From contig DLHX01000018.1 of NCBI GenBank assembly GCA_002483465.1, positions 98,802 to 162,801 of the forward strand: a DNA stretch of 64,000 bases. The letters are read 5' to 3'. How positions within the stretch are numbered: position 1 is the first letter of the stretch; each line of letters begins with the position of its first letter. Shown here in pieces: positions 61,563 to 64,000 of the stretch. Below the pieces are notes generated by a model. It did not search any database, was not told the DNA's origin, and saw nothing but the letters and a program-made list of their open reading frames with translations. The stretch is from Micavibrio sp. UBA7657 (GTDB taxonomy: Bacteria > Pseudomonadota > Alphaproteobacteria > Micavibrionales > Micavibrionaceae). Made by a program: the position numbers and the translations under genes.

Positions 61563-63359
61563 TTAACCGAAGAAGTCCGGTGATGGACCTGCCGTGCCAG
61601 TTTTTCTACGCTTCCCCGCGGCGGACGGGTTGTCGTTGCTGGCAAGTGGTCCACGTTCCGCGAGTTCTTCGGCAGCGGCAGCTTGTGCATCCGCATAAAC
61701 CGATTCACTGGCCGTGAGGGTCTCCTGGAGTGAGGCCGTAACATCGGTAACGTCGGACAGACTTTTGTTCAGCTCTATAAGCGATTTTTTCTGCTCTTCG
61801 ATGCTGACTCTCGCAATCCGGTTAGCCTGCTGCGTGGAGATGATAAGCTCCGCGAGCTGCTGGGTGCGCATACCCATTTCCGAAGCATGACGCATGACTT
61901 CCTTGCTTCGAATATCGATGACCGTCTGACCCATGGCGTCCACCATCGACTGGGACATGTAGATGGCTTCGGAGTTGGCGGCATCTGCCAGCGCGGTCAT
62001 TGTGACGGCCATTTCCGACGCCATGTTCGAAATACCCGATGTCCGCAGCTGTTTCGTAGAGCGGATACGCTCTTCGTTGGCCGACATCATGGCTTCGAGC
62101 TGGTCCTTTTGACGCGTCAACGTGTTACGAAGTTTCGTCGTATCGTCATCAGCCATCATCACGGTCTTGATATGACGGAGAATTGCCCCACGGACTTCTT
62201 CGCGTTCAGCCTTGGCGATTTCGTCCTCGACTGACGGATCTTCCGGAGGCTGATACTCGGTCAAAGCTGCCTGGTTGTTCCCCAGCGATGTTTTCACCGC
62301 TTCGTTCATAATTGCGCTGACGAGGGTCATGCCGGCATTACGCTTGGACGTTTTTCTCGTCAGGCTATTAACCTCGGCGACGTTGTCCAGGACGGAATCC
62401 ATGCGGGTTTCCGCCGTCTCGATGAAGGCCATGGTTGTGTCTTTCAGATGCTGGTGTGCTACCATGTGCTCTTCATTGCTGATATCCAGCATGCCCTGCA
62501 GCTCCGCCTTGTCGCTGGCAAGCTCGCCGAACTTCGTGCCAACCGGCGTGCCGATCTTGTCCTTAGTTTCGGCAATTCTGGCTTTCAGCCCTTCAATGGC
62601 GGCGGTAACTTCCGATGCTTTTGCCGTGGCTTTACCAAGCGTCAGTTCGCGATCAGAAATTTCCTGCTGCGATTCTCCCCTGATGCCCATAAACGACATG
62701 CCCAAGCGGTAATCCTGGCCAAGACGGGCGATACGGCGCTGCTCGGATGTGATCACATCGGTCAGGTTGTTAAGCTTGGTGGTGCTGCTCTCAAGATCCG
62801 CCGTCTGTTCGGTAAGAAGTTTCTTATTTTCCTCGACAGAACGGCGGTCAGTGATGATTTCCTCGAGCAAAGCCACGGCCTTGCCGGAAAGGCGAATGTT
62901 ATAGATTGCCTCTAGACGGCGGGTGAACGGCCCTATCTCTTCCTTGAAATTCAACAGGCCCCTGCTGAACTCATCGATCACCTTCTTCAATTCGGCGAAC
63001 ACCTTGACGTTCTGGTCGGCGATGTTCTCCTTTGAAGTCGCCAGGCTTTCCTCTTCCATGAATTCCAGGAAAACCATGTAGGCTTTGACCAATGATTCAT
63101 TTTCCTCAATGCTCTTCGTCTTGTCGTAGCTCAAAAGCTTGATCATCGCATCGCGCTTCTGGCTTGGCTTACGCAGATCGCCTTCTTTCGAGCGCGTGAT
63201 CTGCGCGAACGGATTTGCCTCGATATTCTCAAATTTCTTTTCTCTATCCTGCTCGACTTCGGCTTCAGCGCTTTTAGGACGCGCACGCGCCCTATCAATG
63301 GTTTTGCGATCAGTTGCTTTCTTCAGCTCTTCAGCGAGTTTGATTTGTGGCTTCAGCAT
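61563..63359 (-). CDS. TelA-like coiled-coil protein (toxic-anion-resistance family resemblance)
   Basis: 598 residues, almost entirely helical, no membrane segment. Residues about 60-250 contain RDAMIKLLSYDKTKSIEENE, LEAIYNIRLSGKAVALLEEI and long E/K-rich heptads. Residues about 400-560 (AVTMTALADAANSEAIYMSQSMVDAM, then HASEMGMRTQQLAELIISTQQANRIARVSIEEQKKSLIELN) recall the C-terminal helical region of TelA/YceH proteins. The tail is Ala/Gly/Lys-rich and disordered. TelA homologues are linked to envelope and phage or tellurite stress, mechanism unknown. First gene of the set, with AGGGAAAG before the ATG. Resemblance is modest and needs a profile search. Confidence 0.5.
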   Translation of the reverse strand: MLKPQIKLAEELKKATDRKTIDRARARPKSAEAEVEQDREKKFENIEANPFAQITRSKEGDLRKPSQKRDAMIKLLSYDKTKSIEENESLVKAYMVFLEFMEEESLATSKENIADQNVKVFAELKKVIDEFSRGLLNFKEEIGPFTRRLEAIYNIRLSGKAVALLEEIITDRRSVEENKKLLTEQTADLESSTTKLNNLTDVITSEQRRIARLGQDYRLGMSFMGIRGESQQEISDRELTLGKATAKASEVTAAIEGLKARIAETKDKIGTPVGTKFGELASDKAELQGMLDISNEEHMVAHQHLKDTTMAFIETAETRMDSVLDNVAEVNSLTRKTSKRNAGMTLVSAIMNEAVKTSLGNNQAALTEYQPPEDPSVEDEIAKAEREEVRGAILRHIKTVMMADDDTTKLRNTLTRQKDQLEAMMSANEERIRSTKQLRTSGISNMASEMAVTMTALADAANSEAIYMSQSMVDAMGQTVIDIRSKEVMRHASEMGMRTQQLAELIISTQQANRIARVSIEEQKKSLIELNKSLSDVTDVTASLQETLTASESVYADAQAAAAEELAERGPLASNDNPSAAGKRRKTGTAGPSPDFFG

Positions 63360-63691
63360 GTTGTTATCTTTCCCTGTTTAAGTTGCCTAAATTTTCCATG
63401 TCATGGGCAAAGCCCGGCCTTCGCCGTCTTTTGCTTTCATGACGACCTGGTTTGTGCTATTGTGTTGTTGAGGATTTGCGCGCGTGGCGCGCTAGCGCTC
63501 GAGCCTAAGGCGGCCTTGGTTTTCTGTGCATCATTTTACGATCCTTGTGTTTAAAAAAAGTTTTTCTCTATGCAACTCGCGCGGTAGCGATGCATTTTTC
63601 ATTTCACCTGGACAAAGTTCGGCTTTCGCCGCTTCGGCGGATGAAGCGCGTTTTATTAGTCAGTGATTTTTCTGAGAAGCCGGGCGTGTCA
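63360..63691. other. Intergenic region upstream of the TelA-like operon
   Basis: No convincing gene. Holds the leader of the minus-strand operon and two short palindromes: GCGCGC-GTG-GCGCGC near 63479-63493 and CGCCG-CTT-CGGCG near 63628-63640. The latter is part of a CGGCTTTCGCCGCTTCGGCGG stretch. It ends at the left boundary of the insertion sequence. Confidence 0.4.
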
Positions 63692-64000
63692 TGACCCGCC
63701 CCCTATAAAGGAGTCCAGATCTGGAGTGAATCCGGATAGATTTTGGACAATTTACAGGAGGTTTATAAATGGCACGGAAGCGTTATACGGCGGAACAGAT
63801 TATAGGTTATCTGCGTCAGGCTGAGGTGATGGTTGGCCAGGGCAAGAGTATCTCGGACGTTCTTCGTGAGATTGATGTGACGGCGAATACGTATTACCGC
63901 TGGCGCAAGGAATATGGCGGCCTTGGTCTGGATCAGGCGAAACGCTTGAAAGATCTTGAGCAGGAGAACGCGCGTCTGAAACGTGTTGTTGCTGATCTTA
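63692..64000 (+). mobile_element. IS3-family insertion sequence, left end (partial)
   Basis: A TGACCCGCCCC terminal sequence, of the kind that starts IS3-family (IS407-like) elements, stands 77 bases before a transposase orfA. The element continues beyond the window, so the right end, orfB and target duplication cannot be checked. Confidence 0.7.
63769..64000 (+). CDS. IS3-family transposase OrfA (partial, 3' end missing)
   Basis: 77 complete codons. MARKRYTAEQIIGYLRQAEVM and the helix-turn-helix SISDVLREIDVTANTYYRWRKEYGG are the OrfA DNA-binding domain. KRLKDLEQENARLKRVVADL is the start of its leucine-zipper dimerisation segment. AGGAGG lies 7 bases before the ATG. OrfB with the DDE integrase core would follow by frameshift beyond the window. 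Confidence 0.9.
   Translation, partial: MARKRYTAEQIIGYLRQAEVMVGQGKSISDVLREIDVTANTYYRWRKEYGGLGLDQAKRLKDLEQENARLKRVVADL

Overview
The window looks like chromosomal DNA of an alphaproteobacterium. The evidence is the divK-pleD pair, a DnaA-like HdaA gene next to a DUF2066 and an AI-2E-type permease gene, an EipB/DUF1849 envelope protein, the 49-residue aa3-type cytochrome oxidase subunit IV, a PodJ-like Sel1/peptidoglycan-binding protein, and the order dprA-topA-rnr-rpmG. The gene complement resembles uncultured, Micavibrio- or Rhodospirillales-like lineages, but this is inference; no 16S gene or species marker is present.

Region by region. 1-3992: part of a type IVb/Tad-like pilus locus. A response regulator is translationally coupled to a PilN-type secretin, followed by an ASH-domain secreted protein cut by the window edge; a CpaA/TadV prepilin peptidase is divergent. 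3983-13047: a tightly packed plus-strand housekeeping run (CoA-transferase, pyrB, plsY, dprA, topA, rnr, rpmG). 13095-15876: minus-strand cell-cycle signalling (pleD, divK) and an EipB-like protein. 15877-19311: an accessory island with a candidate C-rich small RNA, an unrecognised coiled-coil gene that runs into the 3' end of aspS, aspS, an interspersed repeat and a 49-codon micro-ORF flanked by two identical palindromes. 19312-29639: rnd, sixA, hdaA, permease, DUF2066, purM, purN, coxIV, a large hybrid histidine kinase and ndk. 29895-30965: an AT-rich orphan gene with RelA/SpoT-like motif spacing. 30973-44124: alaS, hisN, slt, udg, ETF-QO, a TPR protein, ispE and a PodJ-like protein. 44297-49973: two divergent RTX proteins, one carrying a SASA/SGNH esterase domain and one a parallel beta-helix. 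50082-50156: tRNA-Val(GAC) with an unusual C at position 33. 50289-53130: an M48 lipoprotein peptidase, an FAD monooxygenase and a polysaccharide deacetylase. 53120-63359: eight co-directional minus-strand genes. The promoter-distal half is an envelope-glycan set (FemAB-like, methyltransferase, flippase-like, glycosyltransferase-like). The promoter-proximal half is an unusual set: a TelA-like coiled-coil protein, a ClpB-like ATPase with a broken first Walker A, and two unknown membrane proteins. 63692-64000: left end of an IS3-family insertion sequence.

How they work together: most of the window is core metabolism and information processing in compact, overlapping operons. DivK, PleD and the PodJ-like protein suggest Caulobacter-style control of polarity. 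The pilus genes, RTX pair, glycan genes and TelA/ClpB-like module form the surface-related and accessory layer. The best candidates for something undescribed are the TelA-like/ClpB-like/membrane-protein operon, the RelA/SpoT-like orphan, the small RNA with C-only loops, and the palindrome-flanked micro-ORF. All functional statements come from reading motifs by eye; no database search was run.
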